Shown here: positions 1-20,377 of the stretch, piece after piece
How positions within the stretch are numbered: position 1 is the first letter of the stretch
How the letters are laid out: each line of letters starts with the position of its first letter
Assembly (NCBI RefSeq): GCF_963675165.1
Contig: NC_087378.1
Coordinates: 1,543,525-1,607,524 of the forward strand
Direction of reading: 5' to 3'
Origin: Halichondria panicea
Taxonomy: Eukaryota; Porifera; Demospongiae; Suberitida; Halichondriidae
Length of the DNA: 64,000 nt
The notes under the pieces: generated by a model
Databases searched by the model: none
What the model was told of the DNA's origin: nothing
What the model saw: the letters and a program-made list of their open reading frames with translations, nothing else
Position numbers and translations under genes: made by a program

Positions 1-1510
1 AGTCATGCATGTCCTTACTTCTTTGTAAAATGCTTTCGAGGTCCCACTCAATTTGTCAGTTTTCTGCACTAGATCGTCCAGTTTTTCTCCTCTCTCCAGA
101 AGCTGCTCTATCGTCTCGTGCTGGGAGGGAGGCGGAGTTAGATAGCTAAATGTATGCACCAAGAGTATAATTACTTAAGCCATGGAGTGAACATGTTATT
201 ACAATCTGGACTCACCAACACAATCTTAGTCTCATCCAAGTCACTCTGTACTCTCATCATGGGGTCAGCTTCCCTGGGGTCCTGTAGAGAAGGAGGTCAC
301 ATGATTGAAGCTCTCATACCAGAAAATGCATTTGCCCTACTTGATATCTCTTCAGGTGTGCATCCAGGGGAGGGTATGAGAGATCACTGGAGAGAATACT
401 TATCACTAAATAAATAGACGAAATCTATACACATTGTTGCATGCACTGACAAAGTTAGGCCAGGTCCACCCCATCACACCACACACCTGGAGGGAGTATC
501 CCATGACGACCGTGGGAAGTCTGAGCTGAACTCCTCCATGATCTGAGTGGACACACACACTCTCCATTAATATACAAATAATAACATGGCCACAAACATA
601 CAGTACACTATTAGGTGCACTAAGTTATGAGCTATACTATGGTAAGGGTCACCTTGCTCATGAGGGTGAAGGCTACTCTGGGCGGATAATCATTGTCTGC
701 AATCACCACACACGCTAGAGAGTCTGATCTCACATGAACATGGCACTTATAATCTGTGCAGGAGGACAAGAGTGTATACACAAACACAATATGGCTTGAA
801 AACAGCTGATGATAAAACCCTATCAAGTGTGTTCATACAATGTGTGAGCCAATGATGGTAATGCCAAGTACACTGTAATTGTACAATGTTCATACAATGT
901 ATATTAGGGTAGGGCAGTGATGGTAATGCCATGCAAGTACACTGTGTACACGCAATGTGGACTAAGGGTAGGCCAGTGATGGTAATGCCAAGTACACTGT
1001 GTACACGCAATGTGGACTAAGGGTAGGCCAGTGATGGTAATGCCAAGTACACAGTGTACACGCAATGTGGACTAAGGGTAGGCCAGTGATGGTAATGCCA
1101 AGTACACTGCACTGTAATTATACAACACACAATGTGTATTAGGGTAGGCCAGTAATGGTAATGCCAAGTACACTGTGTACAAGCAATGTGGACTAAGGGT
1201 AGTGATGGTACTCCCTGTACCTTGCTCTTTCACTGATTGTCTCTGTCCACTGGCGGTTTTCTCCACTAGGATGTCACTCGTAAACGCCATGAACTCTCGT
1301 ACACTGTAGCAGTGTAACATAGGTAGTATTAGTCATTTACACACATCACTATTGTTAAGGACAGCATATTTGCAAATGTAGACCCACTTTGCAAGACATA
1401 GCTTACCCTGATCTCTGAAAGAAGCCAAACGAAGACAATTCATAGCTGGCTTTTTTCTGGACAGGCTTGGCTGACTTATACAGAATGGTGATGGAAAATA
1501 TTTTAACCAT
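1..1510 (-). CDS. YKT6: YKT6 R-SNARE, 3' end outside window
   Basis: R-SNARE of ER-Golgi, endosomal and autophagosome fusion; in known family members it is membrane-attached through C-terminal lipids. Seven exons are visible: 1407-1510, 1221-1303, 653-753, 487-542, 341-386, 216-281 and 19-120, giving 186 codons in phase. The N-terminus (MVKIFSITILYKSAKP) is a longin domain, with the family stretches VREFMAF, HVRSDSLACVVIADNDYPPR and READPM. The SNARE motif follows, with the zero-layer Arg in IEQLLERGEKLDDLV. The last visible exon ends KAFYKE before a GTAAGG donor, so the final ~12 residues, normally ending in a CCxxM prenylation box, lie beyond base 1. Start chosen at the first ATG giving the longin core. 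Identification is by family sequence remembered, and is very secure. Confidence 0.95.
838..1205. repeat. Minisatellite in YKT6 intron 2, ~55-bp unit
   Basis: About seven imperfect head-to-tail copies of a 53-65 bp unit with the core GGTAGGCCAGTGATGGTAAT and ending in a GTACACTGTGTACACGCAATG segment. Three central units are nearly identical. The array ends about 10 bp from the splice donor of YKT6 exon 2. Confidence 0.9.
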
Positions 1511-1951
1511 ATTCAGTTCTGTTTCTTCAGGCTGAGGGCTAGTGCAATCCTTTGTAGCTAGCTCAGTGCTGTAGCTGAATAGCTAGTTGTGGCTGGATGA
1601 CTGTGTATTTATTTTATTCTTTTCAACATTTCACATCATTTTTCGTTTAATTGACACAAACCCAACCACCGCGGCTTGTTAGTTAGTCTTCAATATGCGC
1701 TTATAAACTAGCCGCGGTTAGTGTATCACCCCCCCTCCCCAGTCTGATGTAGATTCAACCATAGATAGACACTTTTAGCAGTATGATGTGAACATAATTA
1801 TCATCAAAACAACACTTTTAGGATAAAAATAAACAAACAAGATAAATGATTTTGGGTTGCCTCATAATGAAAATGTGAATCAAAACGATGCTTAAATACA
1901 TACATAGGTATAGGTGAAATGATATTATGTGACACGTACACACTAAACACA
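1511..1951. other. Intergenic: YKT6 upstream / CRD gene downstream
   Basis: The gap between the YKT6 start codon and the stop of the next minus-strand gene. It contains an AT-rich stretch and a short C-rich run near 1730. No ORF or repeat of note; it must hold the YKT6 promoter. Confidence 0.5.
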
Positions 1952-3594
1952 CTACAACACGGTTGCAAGTACAGTTAGCAATACAGTTAAACTGATGAGT
2001 AGTGCTCCTGTTGAGTGAAGTGTGTGTGCTCCATTGCCAGGCCATGTGAGGGTTATAGGATTGGGATCAATAGAAATCACACCGGGAGCAGAAGCCAGTG
2101 TTGACATGCCAACAGGATTACTAGAAGGGTTACTTTGTGAGGGAGGATTTGTTGGTTGTGGGGGATAGTCTAAGTCCATCCAGCGTTCACAGGGGAAGAG
2201 AGGTCGGAGCACATCAGCAATAGAGTGGTCATAGCTGCAAACGAGAAAAACATTAATGAGAGCCATTATCTACTCATACTTCATTTGTACCTAAAGTAAC
2301 AAAAATAGTGATGATGTAAAGGATAATAGATAATTGTTATTCACACACGTTTTGAGTCACAAAGGAACTGGGGAAAATGAGATAATTTAATAATCAAATG
2401 CAACCTCACTATATTGCAGTGTGTGTCCTTTTTTTCAGACAAAACACCTTACTGACACACCTCTCTACAACTTTGTTATTCACACACCAAAAGATATTCA
2501 CCCTCAGCTACCAGTACTACCATGAATGTACTACCATGAATAGCCAGTCTACTCTTTATGCTAAATTAATCTCAATGCATATGAATGTAGCAATTGTGCA
2601 ACCAACAAACCCAAGGCATGCTTAAGCACACAAATTTGAGGTGCTTAACATTAACCTACCTGTGGGATCATGGCCCACTAAACATTCCCCTCAGCCTACA
2701 CACCATGGTTAATGATTCAGCTCAGGCTTTGAGACAGTGTGAAGTCACTGTGAACACTATAAATGTAGTCTAAACATTATCAATAATCTACCACAGTCCT
2801 TGAAGTGGGTGTAATGAGGTGTAATGGTGTAATCATAGATTGGTACACACAAACACAACTCACCAGTTGATGGTGTCTTCACAGAAACTGTAGCTATTCT
2901 TCACAGTTACTCCTGTGCTCTCTTGGTTGCATTCTCCCATAAACTGGCAGAAGTATCGAGCATGATTAGACGAGCAAGACGGTGCGATTATGTGTAGACC
3001 GTTATCCGTTGCAAGTGTCTTGGATACTTTAAGATCCGTGAATTGAATAAACTTGAACATCCATTCAGAGACAAGAGTGTCACCTTCAATCTGTCCACAG
3101 TGATTACTACTGAGTGCACTCTGCGGTGTGAATGTGCTCAATGCAGAACATGTGCCTAGAGGAACAACTTCATCTTTCAAGTCGCAAAAATGATTATCCA
3201 AAAGCATGTTTCGTAAGGTAATATCACAATTGCTCTCGATATCTTGTGTACAATTCTGTGTTGAAGTGAGAATTACATTATTGTCTTCACATCTTGGAAA
3301 GTTTTGAGCGCACAATATCGCTTTGGTTGCAGACTGACAAGGATCTAGTTCTTGTCCAGCCATGATACTGAAAGTTACTTCTATTTGCCCATGGATCCCG
3401 TCCTCTAGAAGGTGCACCATTGTAGCTATGACATCAGGAACACTGTAGTCCACTCCACAGTAGGTGCTGTTGGGTCTCCTGCACCCGATGGGAGAGCCTG
3501 CTGATGATGGTGTGTCAGGTTGTGATATGATAGTCGTGGGGTTTGCACTGCACAGAGCAGCCATTAAGACGATCAGTACTACGAGATCCTTCAT
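1952..3594 (-). CDS. Secreted GPI-anchored protein with two Frizzled-CRD-like domains
   Basis: Two exons (2864-3594 and 1952-2234) give 337 residues. It starts with a signal peptide (MKDLVVLIVLMAALCSA) and ends with a short hydrophobic tail without basic residues (GALLISLTVLLTVLATVL), the layout of a GPI-attachment signal. Between them the cysteine spacing resembles Frizzled cysteine-rich domains twice: CQSATKAILCAQNFPRC followed by two further Cys in the first, and CSSNHARYFCQFMGEC then CEDTINC...FPCERW in the second. Frizzled CRDs bind Wnt or lipid ligands; here only the fold is inferred, not a ligand. No seven-TM region follows, so this is not a receptor of the Frizzled type. A Pro/Ser-rich stalk (DYPPQPTNPPSQSNP) precedes the anchor. 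The splice joins AAC-TG to C, restoring a Cys. A TATAAAAAG box lies at 3658-3666. Confidence 0.7.
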
Positions 3595-3974
3595 TTTGAG
3601 ATATAGACTGAGATTACCACTTTTTTTAGATTTTGAAAATGATTTTTTGCTATCTGGCTTTTTATACTACAAGCTGCGAGCATGCAAGAAACAGCTACGC
3701 CCACTTTTTGCTCATATCCTGCAATGATGCCATGACAACGTCCACATGGTCAAGCTGAACTGAGGCTGAGAACTCGCTCTTCTGTGCTGGTTTAGATGAT
3801 ATAGAGGTAATCCAGCTCACAGTATGGTATTCTCTAGGTGCATTAATATTATAGGTGGTGGTTTATTTATGATTGTAATGTAACTTACACATGTAGGTAC
3901 GCGTGCGCGTGTACTGTGTGTGTGTATGTACGTATGCACAGTACACGCTTATATTTATAGGAATACCTTGAACC
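3595..3974. promoter_or_regulatory. Head-to-head promoter region, CRD gene / CFAP99
   Basis: Only 380 bp separate the two start codons. A minus-strand TATAAAAAG box at 3658-3666 serves the CRD gene, about 65 nt before its ATG. On the CFAP99 side there is an alternating purine-pyrimidine stretch (TACGCGTGCGCGTGTACTG, around 3898-3940) that could form Z-DNA. No TATA box is evident there. Confidence 0.5.
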
Positions 3975-13824
<9,850 letters not shown>

Positions 13825-14075
13825 TATGATTGATCACAAAACATTGGTCACTGCAGGACAACTACAAAAGGCCTTGCTTCATAGTCAAGAACTGACTTTG
13901 AACAATATTACTTTTTTATCGCTGTACATGCAGTTGGCTGTATCACTTATTGTCAGAGCATATTATATTGACAAAATTTCCATCGATTGACAATTAATAA
14001 CTACTCCAAAAACATGGATGTTATATGAAAATGGAGTTAAAAGTACACGAGTAAAAACACATACACAAAAAATGT
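13825..14075. repeat. Downstream flank of D1, homologous to D2 and D3 flanks
   Basis: The segment with GGACAACTACAAAAGGCCTT and TTGGCTGTATCA recurs near 21951-22090. A weaker version (CTTCATAGTCAAGAAC) is near 30110-30215. This extends the duplicated unit beyond the dispanin 3' end. Confidence 0.75.
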
Positions 14076-14772
14076 TTAAAGAAACCGAAGGACAAGCCAG
14101 GCAGTAAGTCCTCCGATAGCAGCAAAGAGCACAATAGTTCCCACCACAATGGCAGATATGGAGCACACTTTAGCTTTATGTGCTGCCTCATCCCCAGCCT
14201 GGACGGACCTATTTTTGTACAGCAGCACAGCCTGCAGGGGGAGAAGGAGATGGTAACTTTAGAGTTGCATAATGGCAATACAGTACAAAACTATAATATA
14301 GCTATATGTACACGTGACGTACACTATTTACTCATACATACACACTACATATAATAATTATTTGTAAGTATAGGCATGCTAATATTCACGACTACTCGAG
14401 CTCTGATGACGGTGACCTCATACATACCTGTGTGTTATAGTAGGAGGCCATTCGTCCGAAGAGAGTGCAGCAAAGGAGGGCAAATATTATTAGGCATCTG
14501 TTGACGGGTTCGCTGCTGCTGTTACTCTGAGGGACTGTGACTTTTTGAGCAGCTGGCTGCAAGGGAATGAGATATTTGTTGGTAAATTTAGAATTATAGT
14601 GATCTGGCTGAAAAAAGAGGAGCGAGTTTGTAAATAACATGAATGCATTCTCATAATTATATGAACATACTTGATCTTCCCATATTGATTTGAAAGGGGC
14701 TTCAGTGCTGCTGGTGGTAGCAGGGGTGGCGTAGTAAGCCGGTGGAGCCTCCATTTGCAGCTCAGTAGTCAT
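14076..14772 (-). CDS. Dispanin (CD225/IFITM-type) two-TM protein, copy D1
   Basis: Three exons, 14671-14772, 14428-14607 and 14076-14231, give 145 residues. The N-terminal half is Pro/Thr-rich and cytosolic-looking (MTTELQMEAPPAYYATPA). Then comes the family core: PVNRCLIIFALLCCTLFGRM (first hydrophobic segment, about residues 73-90), the short loop with QAGDEAAHKAK, and a second hydrophobic segment (about 117-143). The Cys pair before the Gly and the GD-x-A loop are the CD225 hallmarks. Vertebrate IFITMs act in membrane rigidity and restriction of viral entry, but other dispanins have different roles, so no function is assigned. A TATATAAG box (14857-14864) lies about 90 bp upstream and is conserved in copy D3. 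Upstream lie relics of SFXN5 exons, as expected for the duplicated unit. Confidence 0.8.
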
Positions 14773-15036
14773 TTTAACTTGTTTGGATGTTTGGGTGAAG
14801 CTTCAGTAAAAGTTAATTGAAGAATATTTGTGATTGCAAATGTGCACAACTACCTGCTTATATACACAACCATCATGCATGTATGACCTAATACCACTAC
14901 ATGGTACAGAGTACAGTCCCAAAACTTTTAAGTGCAAAGTATCAACATAATTATATCACTTCCTCTATAGAACAAATATAAAACCACTGTATGTATTCTA
15001 CTGTTGTTCTAGTCGATTCTACAGTAATGTTTTCAG

Positions 15037-15274
15037 TGTCTACCTTGAAGGCTTCTCTCGAAATACAGGCTTTAAATTAGTAACATCAATCTGTAGAAAA
15101 CCAATGCTTTCTATGATTTCAAGCAGCTACTGACAGCTATTACCCCATGCATCCACATGACAACTGGCGTATTTGTGGGAAGAGTGCTATGGAGGCTGGG
15201 AGGGCCAGTCTTTCCAAAACATGCCGTGCACACCATCGCTTGAATGGGCAGATGCATCTTCGAATAAGTCAGTC
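15037..15274 (-). pseudogene. SFXN5 exon 11-12 relics, duplicated unit 1
   Basis: About 15170-15274 matches SFXN5 exon 11 (31674-31791), but an internal deletion removes part of [11 protein letters not shown] and shifts the frame, and the donor-side residues are gone. 15037-15090 matches exon 12 (IDVTNL, then PVF-REKPSR) but stops early and lacks the NKGL end. Order and orientation (exon 11, exon 12, dispanin D1) are as in the intact unit. Confidence 0.85.
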
Positions 15275-15597
15275 CTGGAGAAAGATAAATTTAATGGAAT
15301 GTTGGGACTTTCGCCATAAGCATAATTATCATAATAATAATTTTACAGGAACCTTTGTCCCTTGCTGATAGCTATAGAAGCATCTACACATCTTTGAAAA
15401 TAAGCAGAATGACATACATACACTGTAGACTACACAAATGATAATCATATACAGCACACAGGAAGTGTATAGCTATATGCACTTTAGACCAGGCAAAGGA
15501 CATCATTGTGAGAAGACATCATAATTATATAGAGGTCATTTTTCCCAACTCACAGGACTCTACCCAATAGCTCGAATTCACAACTAATTCTCACGCT

Positions 15598-16163
15598 GCA
15601 GCACTCAGTAAAGTAACACATTATTCACATGCAGTCATGCAAATGGCACTGAAGTAGTGAAGTGCTGGAGTGAGGTTGCGTTCACGCAGTATAGTACATG
15701 TACATGATGAATTAAATGGAAATCTGTCTTATAGCCTCTTCAAACTGTCTAATAGGTCTAGTACACAGTTTTATTGACATCACTACCGGAGGGGTATACC
15801 TTTGATAGCAAATATAGTACTCCTCTATTATTAAGGTGTAAATTGTGTGTGTGTTTCAGTTGTCCATTCTGGTGAAGTACGTACAATGCACAATACATGT
15901 AGATCAAACCATGCACATTCGATCATATACAGTTACAGTTACTTCTAATACCAGGGCCACTAACAATTAATGGTATTTCACATGCAAAGCTATTGGTGGG
16001 TGTAGTTTCCTGGCATTGAACCGCGAATACTAAAAGTTAAACCCATGAACATTTCTGCTGAGAGCTCTGTGCCATGCAAATAGTGAAAATGTGCACCGGT
16101 GAAAATTTCCCGCTATACGGTATACAAATTAATGTGTGGGATAAAAATTAATGTGGAAATCTG
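15598..16163. other. 3' part of the inserted receptor segment, non-coding
   Basis: No ORF. An end resembling the CCGTATA MITE family (AAAATTTCCCGCTATACGGTATA) is at 16100-16123. The segment begins exactly where the duplicated SFXN5 intron sequence (TTCTCACGCT) stops. Confidence 0.5.
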
Positions 16164-17483
16164 TCAGTTAACGTTAACATAATTTGCACGACTTGCTTTT
16201 CCCTGAGGCAACACATCCTCGTACTCATGAACTGGCTCAATGCTTTCATACTCTCCCTCTGTTGCTGCCGGGGCTTGTGAGTCATCGATCCTTTGTCCCC
16301 GTGGTTTCTTTGTCTGCTCATAAGCAATGTTCCTCGTCAGTACTGGAGCATAAGCTTCGTTGGGCTGCTCAATTCCTGCAACTGTTGATGACCAATCCAC
16401 TATTCCATCTGACTCCGGAACCTCAACTGTGTTGAGAAGAAGTGACATAAAAAATGTTTTAACTAATTGGTATCACCTCTTTGTCTCTTCACAATAACCA
16501 CGGCTACAACAATAGCTACGGTGACTATCAGGAGAAGCAGTACCACGACCACGGTTATGATACCTTTATAACAGACAAAATACAATGTGCAGGCAGCCAT
16601 AAATTGCCATCATTCACCTGCTATTAGTACTATCATGGGCGATGGAACTGGAGATCCAGTAGTATCAGGAGGTGATTGTGTAGGGGGAGGACCTGCAACA
16701 GAGTACATACAATTCTGAAACTGAAACTAACTCTGGGTTTACCAGTTGGTAGCTCCAATTGACTAATGAAGGATACCTTCCCATCAAAGATGGTCTCACC
16801 AGAATCACTGTTCCAAGTGTACACTATACCACATAAACATCGGAAGTGGCATTAAGAGTGACAGTGGTTCTGTCATTAGGTGGTTCAATAAAACCAATCA
16901 TCACGATCGGATCAAGAGAGGTTGGAGAGGTTTTAGATTGAAACAATGCCAGACAACTCTGGCCAGTGGTAGTGCAGGTCACTTCAGCACTTCCATTTGA
17001 TAGTTTAGTGACAGTGATGCCCTCAGAATTAGGTGGAGAATTTGGTTCAGTGAAAGATTCTAAGGAAATGGTAACCCAAAAACAATTAAATTACTACAAA
17101 AGAAGGTACATGTACAAGATTGACACACTGGTCGACTCACCATTACTCAAAAACATAGTTTCATCGTCAGCCGCCACAGACATAGGAATTCTAGGTACAC
17201 TCAAATTGTTGTTCTCAAGGTCAAATGCAATCACACTGTAATTTCCACTAACAGCCACCGGGATGATAAAATGGTCACTCATATTCCGTCGAATTGGCAG
17301 TAGTCTTATGCTTTCTAAGTCCAATGAGTTGTCAGACAATACACCTATCACACAGACAAGAGCTCTGGGAGAGATGGTACCTTCAACATACTCAATGCTC
17401 GCACAGTTTCCTTCAGGGCAAACGTCCACACTCAAATCTTGAACATCAGTTGTTCCTATGGAAAACGTTGTAAATATTAAATA

Positions 17484-17994
17484 CAGTAGAACTTCAATTA
17501 TCCGGACACCTTGGTTCCAGAGGCAGACCGGATAACTTAATATGCCAGATAATCGAATGGATAAACCACTATGTCTTGATGATAAACAGCAGTGTCTGTG
17601 GCGCAAACAGGGTTTCATCTAGGATTAAAAGTTTGGGGGGGAAAGGTTTACGCACGCCGGAAAATGTTTGGCTACTCCCACATGTGTTAACCACACCCCC
17701 TATTACATACTAGTGCATCACAGTAGATCTAGTTACATATTGCACATTAGACAGTACTAATGTGATGATGACATAAATGTTGGGGGAGAAGATGAGCATT
17801 TTGGGGGGGGGGGGAAGGTTCACCCCCACCCCCCACTAGATGAAACCCTGGCAAAAATAAACATGCCTGTGTCCACGGTAACAGCAGGTAATTGCACATG
17901 CGCATTAAGGAACACGCCCATTTTCAGAAAAAATTGCCAAGCCGGATAATCGAGGTTTCAGATAATAGAGGGCCGGATAATCGAGGTTCTACTG
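17484..17994. mobile_element. Tigger/pogo-type MITE in R1 intron
   Basis: Ends CAGTAGAACTTCAATTATCC and GGATAATCGAGGTTCTACTG with TA on both sides (17482-17483, 17995-17996). These ends and the TA duplication are those of pogo/Tigger (Tc1-mariner) elements. No transposase inside. A second element (17608-17850) has jumped into it. Confidence 0.85.
17608..17850. mobile_element. MITE (CAGGGTTTC family) nested in Tigger MITE
   Basis: Inverted ends CAGGGTTTCATCTAG / CTAGATGAAACCCTG with the 5-bp duplication GCAAA at 17603-17607 and 17851-17855. Same outer nine bases and same duplication length as the copy at 9306-9404. Interior is G-run rich. Confidence 0.85.
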
Positions 17995-19021
17995 TAACTA
18001 CTACTGAATAACACGACTTACTGATTAGCATGTCCTTGAATATGAGGCGCACACCCATGATCGAAGTAAGTGTCACAGATATGTTGATTATCCGGTCAGT
18101 GGGAAGAGAGACACACTTATCATTTGAGGGTCTTCGATGGTTTTATGGATGGGTTCTGATATGTCAGAGGTCACTTGGTAGGAGGTGAAGTTGGTACAGT
18201 TGGGTACCTAAGAGGTGAGCTGAATAAGTGTGTCTTACAGTCAATACGTCTCTTACCATACCACCGAGATGTACTATTTTCCTCAACACATTTCTTCCCT
18301 GACTGACAGGGGGAGCGATATTGTTATTATCTGTGGTAATCGTCAACTTTAAACACATTTAATAAATTCACAACCTGTTACTTGTGTAAAGAACCCAGTG
18401 ACTGGTTCACTGGACCTTCCTTCCATTCCTGACTCACTAGTAATTGGAGTTACAGTGAAGGTGAATATATCACAGACTGTGTGGTTCTTAAGTTGTTTAT
18501 AATTAAACTGCACTTGATTTTAAATCCCATTTAGAGGAGAAAGTGCAACCATCTCATTGGTGACAAGAGGCACCAAAGAGATGTCCACACGATAGGCGAG
18601 GTTATTCATAGTGAAATTATTCATTACGGAGACGGTAATTTTGGTTTCACCATTCAACACCTCAAGAATTACAGGCTCTGAGAAAATAAGCACAGCAACT
18701 CAAGGTATACCGTCTACAAATACACCACTCACCAAATATCAATGTTGCATTTCTTGAGAACACTGCACCACTCAGTGAAACTGCTGCACACTGAACGACA
18801 CTGTTGTTGAACTGTGAGCTAGCTGGGATGGTCAGTACAGAGGGACGACCTTCACTTCCTTCAACTACTCTGATTTCAGATGTAAGGCTTGTAGACCCTA
18901 TGCCATTCACAAACCAAAGATGATCTACTGCTCCAGGAGACAGGCACTCAAACTCTGCCAATAATCCCTTGGCTTGTACCACTGACTCAGGCTCAATTGT
19001 AAACTGCTGGGCTGTGTACAT

Positions 19022-20096
19022 GCACGATAATGTATAGTACTAGGAAGATGGAAAGGCCAATTGAATATATGTACATCACTATAATTATACCTATATGATA
19101 CGAACAAAAAATTAATAGTACTCTTCTTGTGTATGTTTCGAAATAGTACTCCTATTATTGCACAACAGACCTAATAATTTGATAATAGTAAATGTTACAT
19201 CTATAACTATCGTCTTCTTCTAATTATATACAGCAACGCACAAATAGAACAAGGGGAAAAATCTAGTTTGGCGCTTATTGGAGTGGGACTTAGAGTTAAT
19301 GTAAAGTACATGATAGTAGCTGGGCTATAAATGGATCAACTGTACGCGTTGTGTACGTATAGATAGCGTTGAACAATTTTAGGCCGCGTTCTAATAACCC
19401 GCCAATAAAAATAATTCCAGACTTTACTTGCCGCTCAATTAATTGGAGCGCTTTATTATGGTGGCGCTGTAATTAGAAGAAAAACGGTATTATCTACACT
19501 ATATGGGCCATCAATCTGCCACATTCTTTTAATTACATCCACAATCTCAATTGTGGTAGCATTAGTCTATAAATAGCAAGAGTATATACCAATAATAAAT
19601 TAATAATATTGGGCCCAATTACGATAAGAATTTCTGAATAGCAAAATAATCCCAAGACCATGCATACCGTAATACCACGATTTAAGTGGACACTTTTAAA
19701 TAATTACGATTCCACAGGTCGCGTTGAAAAATTATGTTGGTATCCTGGTGTCGCATATTTAGAGGGACATCTTAATTGGAGGTAACTCGATTTCAGGTCG
19801 CATAAAAAACATGTATTTTCTAGTGGGCTATAATCGAGGCTAGGGTACGTGTGTGGCTCTAATAATTTACCTTCGTTTAGGATGCGACATTAATTTTTTG
19901 TAATCGCTACTTTTAGATAGTCTTGCACCAGCCCCAATTAAAATTGTTATCGACCTCAGCGTTCAAATAATGGGGCTGGCTGAGCGAGACTGACTTTTAG
20001 AGGTCAGAAAATTGCCTGAGCTCGAGGCTGAGGGTGTCACAAAATTATTATATATTTGGAGCGAGGTGGTCTTACGGTAGCTACTTACTTACATAC
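19022..20096. other. First intron of R1, unusual composition
   Basis: 1.1 kb without ORFs. It holds many scattered CCAATTA/TTAATTGG words and CG-rich words (GGCCGCGTTCTAATAACCCGCC near 19381) that do not recur elsewhere in the window. No inverted ends or tandem period were found by eye. Confidence 0.4.
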
Positions 20097-20377
20097 CTTT
20101 TACAACTATGGTGAATGTCCCCACAAACAGAAGGAATGTCAAACTAGTGTAATCATCCATCAAAGCATAGGTGTGCCAAGCTGGCTATGTAGTAGAAAAT
20201 GAATATAGGGCTAGGGACTGTTATCTAGCACATTAAAGGGACTGGTAAAGATCACAATAGTACATGTTAGATCTATGATGTATAATCATAATAATTATTG
20301 TGATACATTGTACAATTGCATGTAACTGTGGGATAAAAGTAAAAGCTGTATAAAATCTGGTAGGGTAAAACTAAGTT

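Larger units (their letters stand above)
16164..20160 (-). pseudogene. Ig/FN3-like type I receptor with Tyr-rich tail (R1), three lesions
   Basis: Ten exons: 20097-20160, 18733-19011, 18382-18677, 18257-18346, 18022-18207, 17141-17455, 16743-17059, 16618-16692, 16477-16563, 16164-16426. Layout: signal peptide (MDDYTSLTFLLFVGTFTIVV), an Ig-like domain (FECLSPGAVDHLWFVNG ... VVQCAAVS), FN3-like and unknown extracellular domains, a Pro-rich hinge, a TM helix (VVVVLLLLIVTVAIVVAVVI) and a cytoplasmic tail with YESI, YEDV and YVNV. Lesions: an in-frame TAA at 18520-18522, and two exons each one base too short for the flanking phases (the 18022-18207 exon near 18130, and the 16743-17059 exon near 16825). 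The two one-base losses could be sequencing errors; the stop is harder to explain. All other phases fit, so it is either a young pseudogene or a working gene misread. I do not recognise an orthologue. Confidence 0.6.

Noticed and set aside
838-1205. CRISPR-like regular repeats
   Set aside because: Units are head-to-tail with diverged spacing and no unique spacers; a eukaryotic minisatellite.
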